This document shows, one piece after another, positions 16,626 through 24,236 of a DNA stretch of 54,425 nucleotides. The stretch's first letter is position 1, and each line of letters begins with the position of its first letter. Made by a program: the position numbers and the translations under genes. The stretch is from Lysinibacillus composti (GTDB taxonomy: Bacteria; Bacillota; Bacilli; Bacillales_A; Planococcaceae): contig NZ_JAFBDY010000021.1 of assembly GCF_016908465.1 (NCBI RefSeq), positions 1 to 54,425 of the forward strand, read 5' to 3'. The notes under the pieces are model-generated. The model was given only the letters and a program-made list of their open reading frames with translations. It ran no database searches and was not told the origin of the DNA.

Positions 16626-17226
16626 TTGAAACATCTCCTTTTATTGTTGTTTGTAAAGTTAACATGATGACTTCTATTAAAACTCCATAAGAGATTAATA
16701 GCTTTATTTCCACTGAACTGAAAAAGAACACCCCAATTAATAGTAACATGCGAAAACACATTTTCTTTCTTAAAAAGCGGCAATGTTTTTCATTAATAAT
16801 GGGCTGATTTACCGTCCCTTTTGGCGCAAGTAGATAAACCATTAGCAAGAAGATACAGAAAATTACATATAGAGTAGCACTTGAAAAGTTCAGATGATGA
16901 TGAAGTTCCATTAAACATTTAACAGCCACTGGAAATGTAATAATACTCCATACAATACAAGTGAATAAACCATTGAAATGGTAACCCAAACAAACTTGCC
17001 TTAAAATTAAGAAGGCTAGGTGTGTTATGAAAGTTGGTAGCACACAATCTAATAAAATAGCAGCTAAATAAATAATAAGCAATTTTATTAATTCGGATAA
17101 CACGATCTGGATACCAAACCTTAGTTTTTCTTTTTCAAGAGCTGAATAATTTTCTTGGACCAATAAGTTAAACAAAGTGTTTTCTAGTCTATATATCACA
17201 CTTTCCTCCCTTTTTGCATTCATCAA
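16618..17226 (-). CDS. agrB: AgrB-type pheromone-processing membrane protease
   Basis: A 202-residue integral membrane cysteine protease that removes the AgrD C-tail and helps form the thiolactone. The catalytic pair is His83 and Cys90 in LGYHFNGLFTC, with the same seven-residue spacing as His77/Cys84 of S. aureus AgrB, preceded by the conserved Arg76. About six hydrophobic segments and a Lys/Arg-rich loop (CRFLRKKMCF) fit the family. It is the first gene of agrBDCA; the last codons overlap agrD by eight bases. Confidence 0.93.
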   Translation of the reverse strand: MMNAKREESVIYRLENTLFNLLVQENYSALEKEKLRFGIQIVLSELIKLLIIYLAAILLDCVLPTFITHLAFLILRQVCLGYHFNGLFTCIVWSIITFPVAVKCLMELHHHLNFSSATLYVIFCIFLLMVYLLAPKGTVNQPIINEKHCRFLRKKMCFRMLLLIGVFFFSSVEIKLLISYGVLIEVIMLTLQTTIKGDVSNE

Positions 17227-17327
17227 AAGGAATAAATATTTAATAAATAAGTAACACTATGGAACCACTAATATTCTAGCATTATTTCATATTTATATCC
17301 TTTTTATATTCATCAACGTAAGATTTT

Positions 17328-17378
17328 TTGTCCTGAACGTCTCGAACCATGTCCTGTACAATTTCTCATAGTCCATGT
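17328..17378 (-). promoter_or_regulatory. Candidate AgrA (LytTR) binding repeats
   Basis: On the minus strand ACAGGACAT (17349-17357), exactly 12 bases, then TCAGGACAA (17328-17336): two 9-bp direct repeats with 21-bp period, about two helix turns, as in other LytTR-regulator sites. A third, poorer copy ACATGGACT stands another 21 bp upstream (17370-17378). They lie about 100-150 bases upstream of agrB, the right side for autoactivation. Confidence 0.65.
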
Positions 17379-17566
17379 TGGTATGATATATCACTTTTGT
17401 TGATATTTAAATAAACTTTTTGAAGAAACTTCATGAGTGCAATAAAAAGTTGGAGGGATTTTTCTTCCTGGGAACTTATCTCTATATTTTATTGAATTTT
17501 GGTATTTTACAGAAAAGTCTAGTAAGTTTGCCTTAATATGGCCTTAAAAGCAAAGCCAACGCCGAT

Positions 17567-17640
17567 TCCTTAAGAATGTGCCCCTCAATATAAAGAAAAG
17601 CACAATCCTTAGAATCGAATTGCGCACTATTATTGAATAT
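17567..17640. repeat. Dispersed AATGCGCCC-like repeat, worn copy
   Basis: GATTCCTTAAGAATGTGCCC and, 35 bases on, TTAGAATCGAATTGCGCAC followed by TATTATTGAATA: two relatives of the repeat at 96-120. They occupy most of the gap between agrB's upstream region and the DUF3221 gene; 17379-17566 holds nothing else I recognise. Confidence 0.35.
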
Positions 17641-17669
17641 AAGATTAGTCTTTATTGGTAGTTTGTAGT

Positions 17670-17981
17670 TCATTCTACTTTTTCTACTGAAAGGGTTTTT
17701 ATTTGGGCCGGAGCTGATTCCATAATCATTCCGTCATAACCTACTCTTACTCGATCACCTATTTGAAACGTTTCATTCGGATTTACGGCGAGATTAATGC
17801 TTATTTGCCCAAGCATTTTTCCGTCTTCTTCTGCTGCATCAATGATTGCACTATCCCCATTAATTTCTTGAATCGTTCCCACGAAAGTCGCTTTAACGTC
17901 TTTTTCAACATTCTCTGAACCACAAGCAAACAGTAGACTAGCAATTGCGATGAAACAGAATAGAATAATCTTATTACTCAT
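17670..17981 (-). CDS. DUF3221 (YobA-like) lipoprotein
   Basis: A 103-residue lipoprotein: signal peptide MSNKIILFCFIAIASLLFAC with lipobox LFAC (Cys20), then a small beta-rich domain (FVGTIQEINGDSAIID, FQIGDRVRVGYDG, SAPAQIKTLSVEKVE) of the DUF3221 type found in Bacillus YobA. Function of the family is unknown; the fold resembles an OB barrel. AGGAGG lies 12 bases before the ATG, rather far. Monocistronic. Confidence 0.78.
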   Translation of the reverse strand: MSNKIILFCFIAIASLLFACGSENVEKDVKATFVGTIQEINGDSAIIDAAEEDGKMLGQISINLAVNPNETFQIGDRVRVGYDGMIMESAPAQIKTLSVEKVE

Positions 17982-18161
17982 ATTGGCGGCAAGCCTCCTT
18001 TTATACTTAGACGAGTAGTTTTGAGGAAATGTTACATTTTCGATTTCGGAGAGAAAATGCCCTTATATTGAAAATAAAAATCATTACTACTTGCTTGTTT
18101 TTAATGTTTCTCTAGTAAAAACGGGTGCAAAACCTTTTTCAGTGACTGGTACCTCATCGAC

Positions 18162-18190
18162 TGGGACAATGTACCTGTCCCCGCGTCCCA
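18162..18190 (-). repeat. REP element, single copy
   Basis: Starts TGGGACAATGTACCTGTCCC and ends GCGTCCCA. It is the first copy of the ~29-bp double palindrome found about 35 times from here to the end. It lies six bases after the TGA of the DUF218 gene. Strand '-' means the ACCTGTCCC orientation on the plus strand. Confidence 0.9.
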
Positions 18191-18195
18191 CCACG

Positions 18196-18756
18196 TCAAT
18201 CTTCCAAATCAATAAAACGATACATCCCTAAAGTATAACCAACCAATTTGATATATTCTTTGATTGCAGTTTGAATGGAGATTTCCCCGACTTCACCATG
18301 TAGCGGTGCCGCAACATAAGTTAACTCCATATCTGATCCTTTAAATACCCTCTCAAAGGAAAGTTTCGTTCTTCGCATATGATAGTCAGATGACACAACG
18401 ATGCTTGAGTTGAATTGATGTTCTTCTAATAATAATTTGGCGTAGGTTGCATTTGTATAAGTACTCGTTGCTTCCTCTTCCAGTATGATTTGACTTTCTG
18501 GAATTCCAAAATTGATTGCCTCTTCTTTTGTAATAAACTCTTCATTCGCTTTTGTTAAAAGTACATAATCTGCGTAGCCTTCATTATAAAGTTGAGCACC
18601 CTTTGCTAACCGACCTTCGTCTCCACTTAGTACGATAATGACATCTGCCTGTTTTGGCGCTTCATCTACAACTAAATAGCCCCTGCTTATATAGAGCATG
18701 GCAAATATACAAATTATTAGTATGATCAACATTAATACATTTTTCTTAGATTTCAT
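18196..18756 (-). CDS. DUF218/YdcF-like membrane-anchored protein
   Basis: About 187 residues: one N-terminal membrane segment (VLMLIILIICIFAMLYIS) and a DUF218 domain (ElyC/SanA/YdcF family) with the motifs ADVIIVLSGDEGRLAKGAQL, EATSTYTNATYAKLLL and VVSSDYHMRRTKLSFERVF. Members are linked to envelope polysaccharide metabolism; the reaction is uncertain. I start at the ATG 18754-18756; the open frame to 18831 would translate the REP element at 18785-18814 as an N-terminal extension, which I reject. REP elements stand just beyond both ends of the gene in opposite orientation. Confidence 0.8.
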   Translation of the reverse strand: MKSKKNVLMLIILIICIFAMLYISRGYLVVDEAPKQADVIIVLSGDEGRLAKGAQLYNEGYADYVLLTKANEEFITKEEAINFGIPESQIILEEEATSTYTNATYAKLLLEEHQFNSSIVVSSDYHMRRTKLSFERVFKGSDMELTYVAAPLHGEVGEISIQTAIKEYIKLVGYTLGMYRFIDLED

Positions 18757-18784
18757 GGAGTGACGTCCATCCTTTTTATGTAAT

Positions 18785-18814
18785 TGGGACATGAGGGACA
18801 GGTACACTGTCCCT
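18785..18814 (+). repeat. REP element, single copy
   Basis: TGGGACATGAGGGACAGGTA followed by CACTGTCCCT; opposite orientation to the copy at 18162. It lies in the 5' region of the DUF218 gene. Confidence 0.9.
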
Positions 18815-18892
18815 ACTATAAATTTTACCATTTTATTGAGTCGTATTTCATAAAAGTAGTTCGATTTTGTTTAACACTGGAGTCGGTGAATG

Positions 18893-18922
18893 TGGGACGG
18901 TGGGGACAGGTACACCGTCCCA
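18893..18922 (+). repeat. REP element, first of a facing pair
   Basis: TGGGACGGTGGGGACAGGTA then CACCGTCCCA. It faces the copy at 19036 across 113 bases in the divergent region between the DUF218 gene and the monooxygenase gene. Confidence 0.9.
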
Positions 18923-19035
18923 CTTTTCGCGAGCTGGAGGACCAATTTACGTTTAATGGAAATATTATCGGGCCACTTATATATTTTAGGTGAGCCTTGT
19001 GCTCTCCTATTATATATATCATTTCATCGGTGTAC

Positions 19036-19065
19036 TGGGACAAGGGACCTGTCCCCTATGTCCCA
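19036..19065 (-). repeat. REP element, second of a facing pair
   Basis: TGGGACAAGGGACCTGTCCC then CTATGTCCCA. It lies about 95 bases upstream of the monooxygenase start. Confidence 0.9.
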
Positions 19066-19159
19066 CTCAAAAATTATCAAAATCTTTAAACTTTAGTAGA
19101 ATGAACAACGAACATGTGTAATAATGAAACATAACTAAATATTTTTTGGAGGGATTATT

Positions 19160-20407
19160 TTGCCGAATATTAAATCAGCAATTATCGTCGGCGGAGGAAT
19201 CGGAGGGCTTGCGACTGCCCTTAAACTTCACCGCGTTGGTGTGCTAGTGAAAGTGTTTGAAAGTGTTGAAACGATTAAAGCGCTAGGGGTTGGAATTAAT
19301 TTATTGCCCCATTCCGTTAAAGTATTAACTGAGCTAGGTTTATCGGAAGAGCTCGAAAAAACAGGCTTACCAACAGCTGAACTGATGTATGTGAATAAAT
19401 TTGGGAAGAAAATCTGGCAAGAAGATCGCGGCTTGAATGCAGGCTATAAATGGCCACAATACTCTATTCACCGTGGTGAACTTCAAATGATACTCCTAAA
19501 TGCAGTTAAGGAACAATTAGGTGAAGAAGCTGTGTTCACTGGACATCACCTCACTTCTTTTGAAAACGAAGCGGATGGCGTGGTTGCTCATTTTGAAAAT
19601 AAAAAAACAGGTGAACATGTTGGTACATATCGTGCGGATATCCTAATCGCGGCAGATGGCATTCATTCAGTCGTGCGAAAACACTTTTATCCAAACGAAG
19701 GACTTCCAAAATACAGCGGCAGAATTTTATGGCGTGGTATTACGGAGTCAACTCCATACTTAACAGGGCGCTCGATGATTATGGCGGGTTACCAAGATCA
19801 GAAATTTGTTTCGTACCCAATTAGTCCAGAATTAGCAAAAGAAGGTCGTTCCCTTGTAAACTGGATTGCTGAGCTTTCAATCGATGAAATGCCAGACCGC
19901 GCAGACTGGAACAAAGAAATCGATAAAGAGAAATTTGCGCCTGCCTTTAAAAATTGGGACTTTGGTTGGCTAAATGTGCCGAAAATCATTGAAGAAGCAA
20001 AAGCAGTTTATGAATTCCCAATGGTTGACCGTGACCCACTTCCACAATGGACATTTGGACGCGTGACATTACTTGGTGATGCTGCACACCCAATGTATCC
20101 AATCGGTTCAAATGGTGCATCACAAGCCATTTTAGATGCGGATGCTCTTGGACGAGTAATTAAAGGCCAACCTGATGCTGAACTTGCCTTAAAAGAATAT
20201 GAAGCATTACGCCTTGATGCAACAGCAAATATTGTATTAACGAATCGTCAAAACGGACCTGAACAAGTCATGCAAATCGTTGAAGATCGTGCACCAAACG
20301 GCTTTGACAACTTAGACGATGTAATTTCCTACGAGGAACTTTCAGAAATCGCCAATAAATATAAGCAAATTGCAGGGTTCGATAAAGAATCGTTGAATAG
20401 CAAATAG
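19160..20407 (+). CDS. FAD-dependent aromatic-ring monooxygenase (salicylate hydroxylase-like)
   Basis: A 415-residue group-A flavoprotein monooxygenase. Motifs: GGGIGGLATALKL (Rossmann GxGxxG, about 12-24), ADGIHSVVRKHFY (DG motif, about 169-181) and LLGDAAHPMYPIGSNGASQA (GD motif, about 304-323). Such enzymes use NAD(P)H to hydroxylate aromatic acids (salicylate, 3-hydroxybenzoate and similar). The start is TTG at 19160, seven bases after GGAGGG. Its TAG stop (20405-20407) is the first triplet of the REP element behind it. It is followed by a Dabb protein and an aromatic-acid transporter, but no ring-cleaving dioxygenase is in the window, so the pathway here is partial. Confidence 0.9.
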   Translation: MPNIKSAIIVGGGIGGLATALKLHRVGVLVKVFESVETIKALGVGINLLPHSVKVLTELGLSEELEKTGLPTAELMYVNKFGKKIWQEDRGLNAGYKWPQYSIHRGELQMILLNAVKEQLGEEAVFTGHHLTSFENEADGVVAHFENKKTGEHVGTYRADILIAADGIHSVVRKHFYPNEGLPKYSGRILWRGITESTPYLTGRSMIMAGYQDQKFVSYPISPELAKEGRSLVNWIAELSIDEMPDRADWNKEIDKEKFAPAFKNWDFGWLNVPKIIEEAKAVYEFPMVDRDPLPQWTFGRVTLLGDAAHPMYPIGSNGASQAILDADALGRVIKGQPDAELALKEYEALRLDATANIVLTNRQNGPEQVMQIVEDRAPNGFDNLDDVISYEELSEIANKYKQIAGFDKESLNSK

Positions 20408-20434
20408 GGACATAGGGACAGGTTCATTGTCCCA
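20405..20434 (+). repeat. REP element supplying a stop codon
   Basis: TAGGGACATAGGGACAGGTT then CATTGTCCCA. Its first three bases are the TAG stop of the monooxygenase gene. Confidence 0.9.
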
Positions 20435-20475
20435 CTATATTTGACCGAGATTAACAAATAGGAGGATTACTCACC

Positions 20476-20769
20476 ATGATTGAACATATCGTTTTAATTA
20501 AATTTTCTCCAGAAACAACGTTAGAACAAAAGCAAGAGCTAATCCGCCGTACGCTTGAGTTAAAGGAGAAAATCCCTGGTATCATTGATATTCGGCAGGG
20601 CATCAACTTTTCAGAGCGAAGCAAAGGCTACGATATGGGGTTAACAGCACGTCTAGAAGACCGTGTAGCTTTAGAAAACTATCTCCCTCACCCAGCCCAT
20701 CAGGAAATCCTATCTTACCTTAAGGAAATTGGCGTAGAGGATACAATTATTGTAGACTTTGAGATTTAG
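20476..20769 (+). CDS. Dabb-domain (stress-responsive alpha/beta barrel) protein
   Basis: A 97-residue ferredoxin-like dimeric barrel protein: MIEHIVLIKFSPETTLEQKQ at the start, GIIDIRQGINFSERSKGYDMG in the middle and YLPHPAHQEIL near the end (shortened here), all typical of Dabb proteins. Some members act as small-molecule cyclases or olivetolic-acid-type enzymes, others are unassigned. Good AGGAGG site. It sits between the ring monooxygenase and the AAHS transporter, so it may act on the same aromatic intermediate. Its TAG stop is the first triplet of a REP element. Confidence 0.85.
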   Translation: MIEHIVLIKFSPETTLEQKQELIRRTLELKEKIPGIIDIRQGINFSERSKGYDMGLTARLEDRVALENYLPHPAHQEILSYLKEIGVEDTIIVDFEI

Positions 20770-20796
20770 GGACAAGGGGACAGGTTCATTGTCCCA
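20767..20796 (+). repeat. REP element supplying a stop codon
   Basis: TAGGGACAAGGGGACAGGTT then CATTGTCCCA; its first triplet is the stop of the Dabb gene. Confidence 0.9.
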
Positions 20797-20805
20797 CGAT
20801 TATAT

Positions 20806-20996
20806 ATTTTTTTACGCACTGCACTTTAGCGCATAAACGCGTCGAAGCGTTTATGTGGTGAAGTAATAAATTCCGGGACACTAGGGACAGGTCCACTGCC
20901 TCACAAAAAATATGAGGCGGAGAACTTTCCCCCCTGTTTTAGTAGTATATTTTTTTACAATTTTCACTTTAGCGCGTAAACGCGTTGAAGCTTTCA
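20806..20996. repeat. Pair of ~50-bp non-REP repeats between REP elements
   Basis: Two related stretches, about 20806-20860 and 20942-20996, each with a T-run, CACTTTAGCGC, TAAACGCGT and GAAGC. The first contains the perfect hairpin CATAAACGC-GTCGAA-GCGTTTATG (20832-20855). They alternate with REP elements (20767, 20874, 21013), making a composite repeat block. Confidence 0.7.
20874..20903 (+). repeat. REP element, slightly degenerate
   Basis: CGGGACACTAGGGACAGGTC then CACTGCCTCA; the right outer arm is mutated (GCCTCA for GTCCCA). Confidence 0.8.
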
Positions 20997-21012
20997 ATCA
21001 ATAAAGTTATTT

Positions 21013-21066
21013 GACAAGAGGGACAGGCGCACCGTCCCAGAAAAATGGGACGAGGTGCCTGTCCCT
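21013..21066. repeat. REP inverted pair (REPIN-like)
   Basis: GACAAGAGGGACAGGCGCAC-CGTCCCA (21013-21039) and TGGGACGAGGTGCCTGTCCC (21046-21065) face each other across seven bases, so the whole could fold into one long hairpin. It ends eight bases before the AAAGGAGG ribosome site of the transporter gene. Confidence 0.88.
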
Positions 21067-21085
21067 GTTAAAGGAGGAATAAACA

Positions 21086-22462
21086 ATGAATGCTATACAA
21101 ATAAATGAAACCATCGACCGCAGTCGCTTTCGTGGCTTCCATCTTTCCCTCATCGTTTGGTGCTTTTTTATAATCTTAATGGATGGATATGATGTTGTGA
21201 TTTATGGTTCCATTGTGCCTTCCTTAATGGAAGAATGGTCCATCTCTCCGGTTACAGCAGGAGCCATAGGGAGCTATACAGCCGCTGGAACTGCAGTTGG
21301 CGCCGTAGTTTTTGGTTTAATGGCAGACAAAATCGGACGTAAAAAAGTCATTATGATTTGTACGATTATGTTTAGCTTGTTCACTGCACTTTCAACTTTC
21401 GCCGGAGGACCTGTACTATTCACAATAATGCGAGTGATCGCAGGACTTGGTCTAGGAGGCGTAATGCCAAATGTCATTGCCCTATCAACTGAATACGCAC
21501 CGAAAAAAATTAGAGGGGCCATCGTGTCGTTCATTTTCTGTGGATATTCAATTGGCGCCATGGCGGCAGCGATGATTAGTAAATCCGTTTTACCTGAAAT
21601 GGGTTGGAAACCGATTTTCTGGATTGCAGCAATTCCATTAGTATTCATCCCCTTCTTGATGAAACAGCTACCAGAATCAGCAAACTTCTTATTATCAAAA
21701 GGAAGAGACGAAGAAGTACGAAAAATCTATAGTAAGTTGGATCCTGAAGTGACACTTGCGCCAAATGCAGTCTTTGTAAAACCAGCTAGTAAGTCTGGCG
21801 GTTCACCACTCGCGAAACTGTTTGAAAACAAACTGGCACTAAGCACCATCATGTTCTGGATTTCATGTTTCTCAGCTTTCGTTCTTATTTACGCGATGAA
21901 CGTTTGGTTACCAAAATTGATGATTGAAGCAGGTTACAGTTTAGGAAATAGTTTATTGTTTGTCGTTGCTTTAAATGCAGGAGCAATCGTGGGGACGATT
22001 ATCTTTGGTCGACTAACGGATAAATGGGGCTTTAAAAGAATTATGGTACCTCTCTATTTATTAGGCTTCATCGCATTGTGTGCGATCGGATTAACAAACA
22101 ACACAGCACTTGCCTATGTATTAGTCGGCATCATCGGCGCTGCATCAGTTGGTGTTCAAAACATCAGTAATGCTTTTGTGTCTCAATACTACCAACCAGA
22201 AGTTCGTTCAACAGGAGTAGGTGCAGCCATGGCATTTGGACGCGTTGGCGGCATATTCGCTCCAACATTTGTAGGGGTATTGTTAACAATGAACCTATCC
22301 GCGCAAATGAACTTCACCTTTATCGGCATGGCCGCATTACTCGGCGGAATCGCTATCCTCTTCGTTCAAGAAAAGTATGCCCATTACCGACAAGAGGAAG
22401 AAGTGGTGGCTGGAACAACAGCTGGGACAACAGGGACAGGTACATTGTCCCATGAAATCTAG
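21086..22462 (+). CDS. AAHS-family aromatic acid:H+ symporter (MFS)
   Basis: A 458-residue 12-segment major facilitator. The first segment holds MDGYDVVIYGSIVPSLMEEW, the signature of aromatic-acid transporters such as BenK/PcaK; GLMADKIGRKK is the MFS loop 2-3 motif. It would import an aromatic acid for the monooxygenase upstream. AAAGGAGG lies eight bases before the ATG. The last 16 or so residues (AGTTAGTTGTGTLSHEI) are odd: they include a translated REP element (22423-22452), and the TAG stop adjoins a second one. The original C-terminus was therefore probably shorter or different. Confidence 0.92.
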   Translation: MNAIQINETIDRSRFRGFHLSLIVWCFFIILMDGYDVVIYGSIVPSLMEEWSISPVTAGAIGSYTAAGTAVGAVVFGLMADKIGRKKVIMICTIMFSLFTALSTFAGGPVLFTIMRVIAGLGLGGVMPNVIALSTEYAPKKIRGAIVSFIFCGYSIGAMAAAMISKSVLPEMGWKPIFWIAAIPLVFIPFLMKQLPESANFLLSKGRDEEVRKIYSKLDPEVTLAPNAVFVKPASKSGGSPLAKLFENKLALSTIMFWISCFSAFVLIYAMNVWLPKLMIEAGYSLGNSLLFVVALNAGAIVGTIIFGRLTDKWGFKRIMVPLYLLGFIALCAIGLTNNTALAYVLVGIIGAASVGVQNISNAFVSQYYQPEVRSTGVGAAMAFGRVGGIFAPTFVGVLLTMNLSAQMNFTFIGMAALLGGIAILFVQEKYAHYRQEEEVVAGTTAGTTGTGTLSHEI

Positions 22463-22492
22463 TGGGACGATGGGGACAGGTTCACTGTCCCA
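22423..22492 (+). repeat. Two REP elements in direct order, one inside a coding region
   Basis: Copies at 22423-22452 and 22463-22492, both in the GGGACAGGT orientation, 10 bases apart. The first is translated as the C-terminal tail of the AAHS transporter; the second starts directly after its TAG. Confidence 0.9.
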
Positions 22493-22558
22493 CGCTCTGC
22501 AAGTAAATTGCTAAGATGATACATTTACGTTTATTTAATAAGACTGTAAACAAATTTA

Positions 22559-22590
22559 AAGGCCCACTTTTCATTTGAAAAGTGGGCCTT
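22559..22590. terminator. Terminator of the aromatic-acid gene group
   Basis: AAGGCCCACTTTTC-ATTT-GAAAAGTGGGCCTT, a perfect 14-bp stem. Similar AAGGCCCA hairpins stand at 24138, 44045 and 54148, each next to REP elements. The remainder of 22591-22820 shows no gene. Confidence 0.88.
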
Positions 22591-22820
22591 GTATATTATT
22601 AGATGCATTTGAATGACTCATTACTTTTTATTTTCATTTCATTGTATCTGTCTGTATTGTCAAACTCCAAAATATCAAAATAGTCTCATCTTCCCCCTAG
22701 TCATTCACTGATTACCGTTTAAAGGTATTTTCTCCATTATCCTTAATCTGTCCACGTAACCTTATTTTATTTATAATATTTAATAGCTATTTACTAATCA
22801 GAAAGTTGGTTCAATATAGA

Positions 22821-23345
22821 ATGAATGATTTAAGCTTTATATATATAGCTTTAGCCATTACTATTTTCATTATTTTCGCTGCTATTTTATTTTTTAAAAG
22901 GAAAAATACCTCTTCCGTAATAACTATACAATCAAATGTCGAAGTTTCACCTAAAAATACTCCATCTGTTCATTTTCAGGATCATCTGAACACCCCAATC
23001 ACAATACAAAAGATTGATGAGTCCTTACTAACTTCTTTAAAACCTATAGAGACAAATGAAAAATTAACATCTTACTCAAATGAAATACTACAACTTGCAA
23101 AGACTAATATACCTTTTTTATCAAAAAAGAAAGGAGTCTATGAAGTAGTATTTTCAGAATCTGTTCAAAATGAAATAAAAAATGGCTCTTTAAGAATAAT
23201 GGATTCCAAAAAAGATGGGTATAAACGTGCAACGGCAGTTAATAATCGTGGCACTATCGTTGAAAATGCTAATCTAAAACCACTAAAAAATAACCCTGCA
23301 CAAATAAAAGCACTCGCTATGAATACACTTACAGTTGTAGTTTAG
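22821..23345 (+). CDS. Membrane-anchored unknown protein, N-terminal part of a TAG-interrupted gene
   Basis: About 174 residues: one membrane segment (IYIALAITIFIIFAAILFF, about 6-24), a Lys-rich cytoplasmic-side start KRKN, and a soluble region ending NPAQIKALAMNTLTVVV. No known family recognised. The frame ends at a single TAG (23343-23345) and continues in the same frame into the next gene, so both were probably one gene of about 400 codons. An ATG at 22821 is used; the frame extends to a TTG at 22806. No strong ribosome site is visible. Confidence 0.55.
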   Translation: MNDLSFIYIALAITIFIIFAAILFFKRKNTSSVITIQSNVEVSPKNTPSVHFQDHLNTPITIQKIDESLLTSLKPIETNEKLTSYSNEILQLAKTNIPFLSKKKGVYEVVFSESVQNEIKNGSLRIMDSKKDGYKRATAVNNRGTIVENANLKPLKNNPAQIKALAMNTLTVVV

Positions 23346-23375
23346 CAAGAGCATTTACAAGAGATTAGAAAAGAA

Positions 23376-24041
23376 TTGGCATTAATTCAACAGTCTCTGA
23401 AACGCTTAATATCAATGGAAAAGAATAAATACTACGGCCGTGCAGAGGGATCATATGATTATTTAAAAAGAGCATATAATATGTATTTAAATGCTGATTT
23501 GAATGATCGAGTAATGAATGAATTAGAAAGAATTTTTAGAGAGAGTATTACTGATATTCGTTCTATAAAAAGAGACCAAATAGATATAACTACACAAGTT
23601 TCTGATTTAAAGAAAAAACCTTGGATTTGGCAAACTCGAGAACAATTATCCAATATCACAAAAATAATAGAAGAATATAATCAATATGAAGAACTATTAA
23701 AATTGCTATTTATGAATTTAAATGGATGTTTAAAATTAATGGAACTATATGGAGATTCACAAAATAGTATTGATTATTCAATATCTTCGATTAACAATTT
23801 ATTTGATGAAATTAATAGAAACAAAGAACAATTCATCACTAATTTAAACTCTTATTCAGAGGTATTTAAAACAAGATTAAGTACAAATAAATACCATATT
23901 GAAAATCAACAAAATATTAAAATGGCGATAAAAAGTATCGATAATGAAAATATGTATCTTGAAAGTACCTCCTCTACCCCTCCAGAAAAAATCTACTTAA
24001 CTGTAGAATACGGAAAAGTAGTGTCCGTACATAGAAATTAG
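23376..24041 (+). CDS. Helical unknown protein, C-terminal part of the interrupted gene
   Basis: At least 221 residues from a TTG at 23376, but the frame is open back to the TAG at 23343, adding QEHLQEIRKE in front. The region is rich in Asn, Ile, Lys and helical, with RAEGSYDYLKRAYNMYLNAD and a long coiled stretch; no family is recognised. There is no ribosome site before the TTG; an ATG at 23415 is a further possible start. It is either the dead half of a split gene or translated by TAG read-through. AT content is higher than in neighbouring metabolic genes, suggesting acquired DNA. Confidence 0.5.
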   Translation: MALIQQSLKRLISMEKNKYYGRAEGSYDYLKRAYNMYLNADLNDRVMNELERIFRESITDIRSIKRDQIDITTQVSDLKKKPWIWQTREQLSNITKIIEEYNQYEELLKLLFMNLNGCLKLMELYGDSQNSIDYSISSINNLFDEINRNKEQFITNLNSYSEVFKTRLSTNKYHIENQQNIKMAIKSIDNENMYLESTSSTPPEKIYLTVEYGKVVSVHRN

Positions 24042-24137
24042 GGGATTAGAGCGACGGCATCACTTTCCCACTTCTGAAAGTACAAAATCGCTGAGTAACA
24101 AACTAATGCTGAACTTAATATTGATTATGAAACATAA

Positions 24138-24167
24138 AAGGCCCACCTTTTGATTTAGATGGGCCTT
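24138..24167. terminator. Terminator between convergent genes
   Basis: AAGGCCCA and TGGGCCTT arms around a 14-base loop, between the interrupted gene and the SGNH gene that face each other. Same type as 22559-22590. Confidence 0.7.
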
Positions 24168-24207
24168 AATGCATTCCTATTTTAAATATATAATTAAATC
24201 AATACAC

Positions 24208-24236
24208 TGGGACGAGGGACCTGTCCCCTATGTCCC
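24208..24236 (-). repeat. REP element supplying a stop codon
   Basis: TGGGACGAGGGACCTGTCCC then TATGTCCCA. Its minus strand begins TGGGACATAG, which encodes the last residues and TAG stop of the SGNH gene. Confidence 0.9.

Noticed and set aside
18757..18831. N-terminal extension of the DUF218 protein
   Set aside because: It would translate a REP element and put 25 residues before a normal membrane anchor; an ATG at 18756 fits better.
18784..19096. Short open frames crossing REP elements on both strands
   Set aside because: REPs are nearly stop-free in several frames, giving chance frames of 60-70 codons. No family, no ribosome site.
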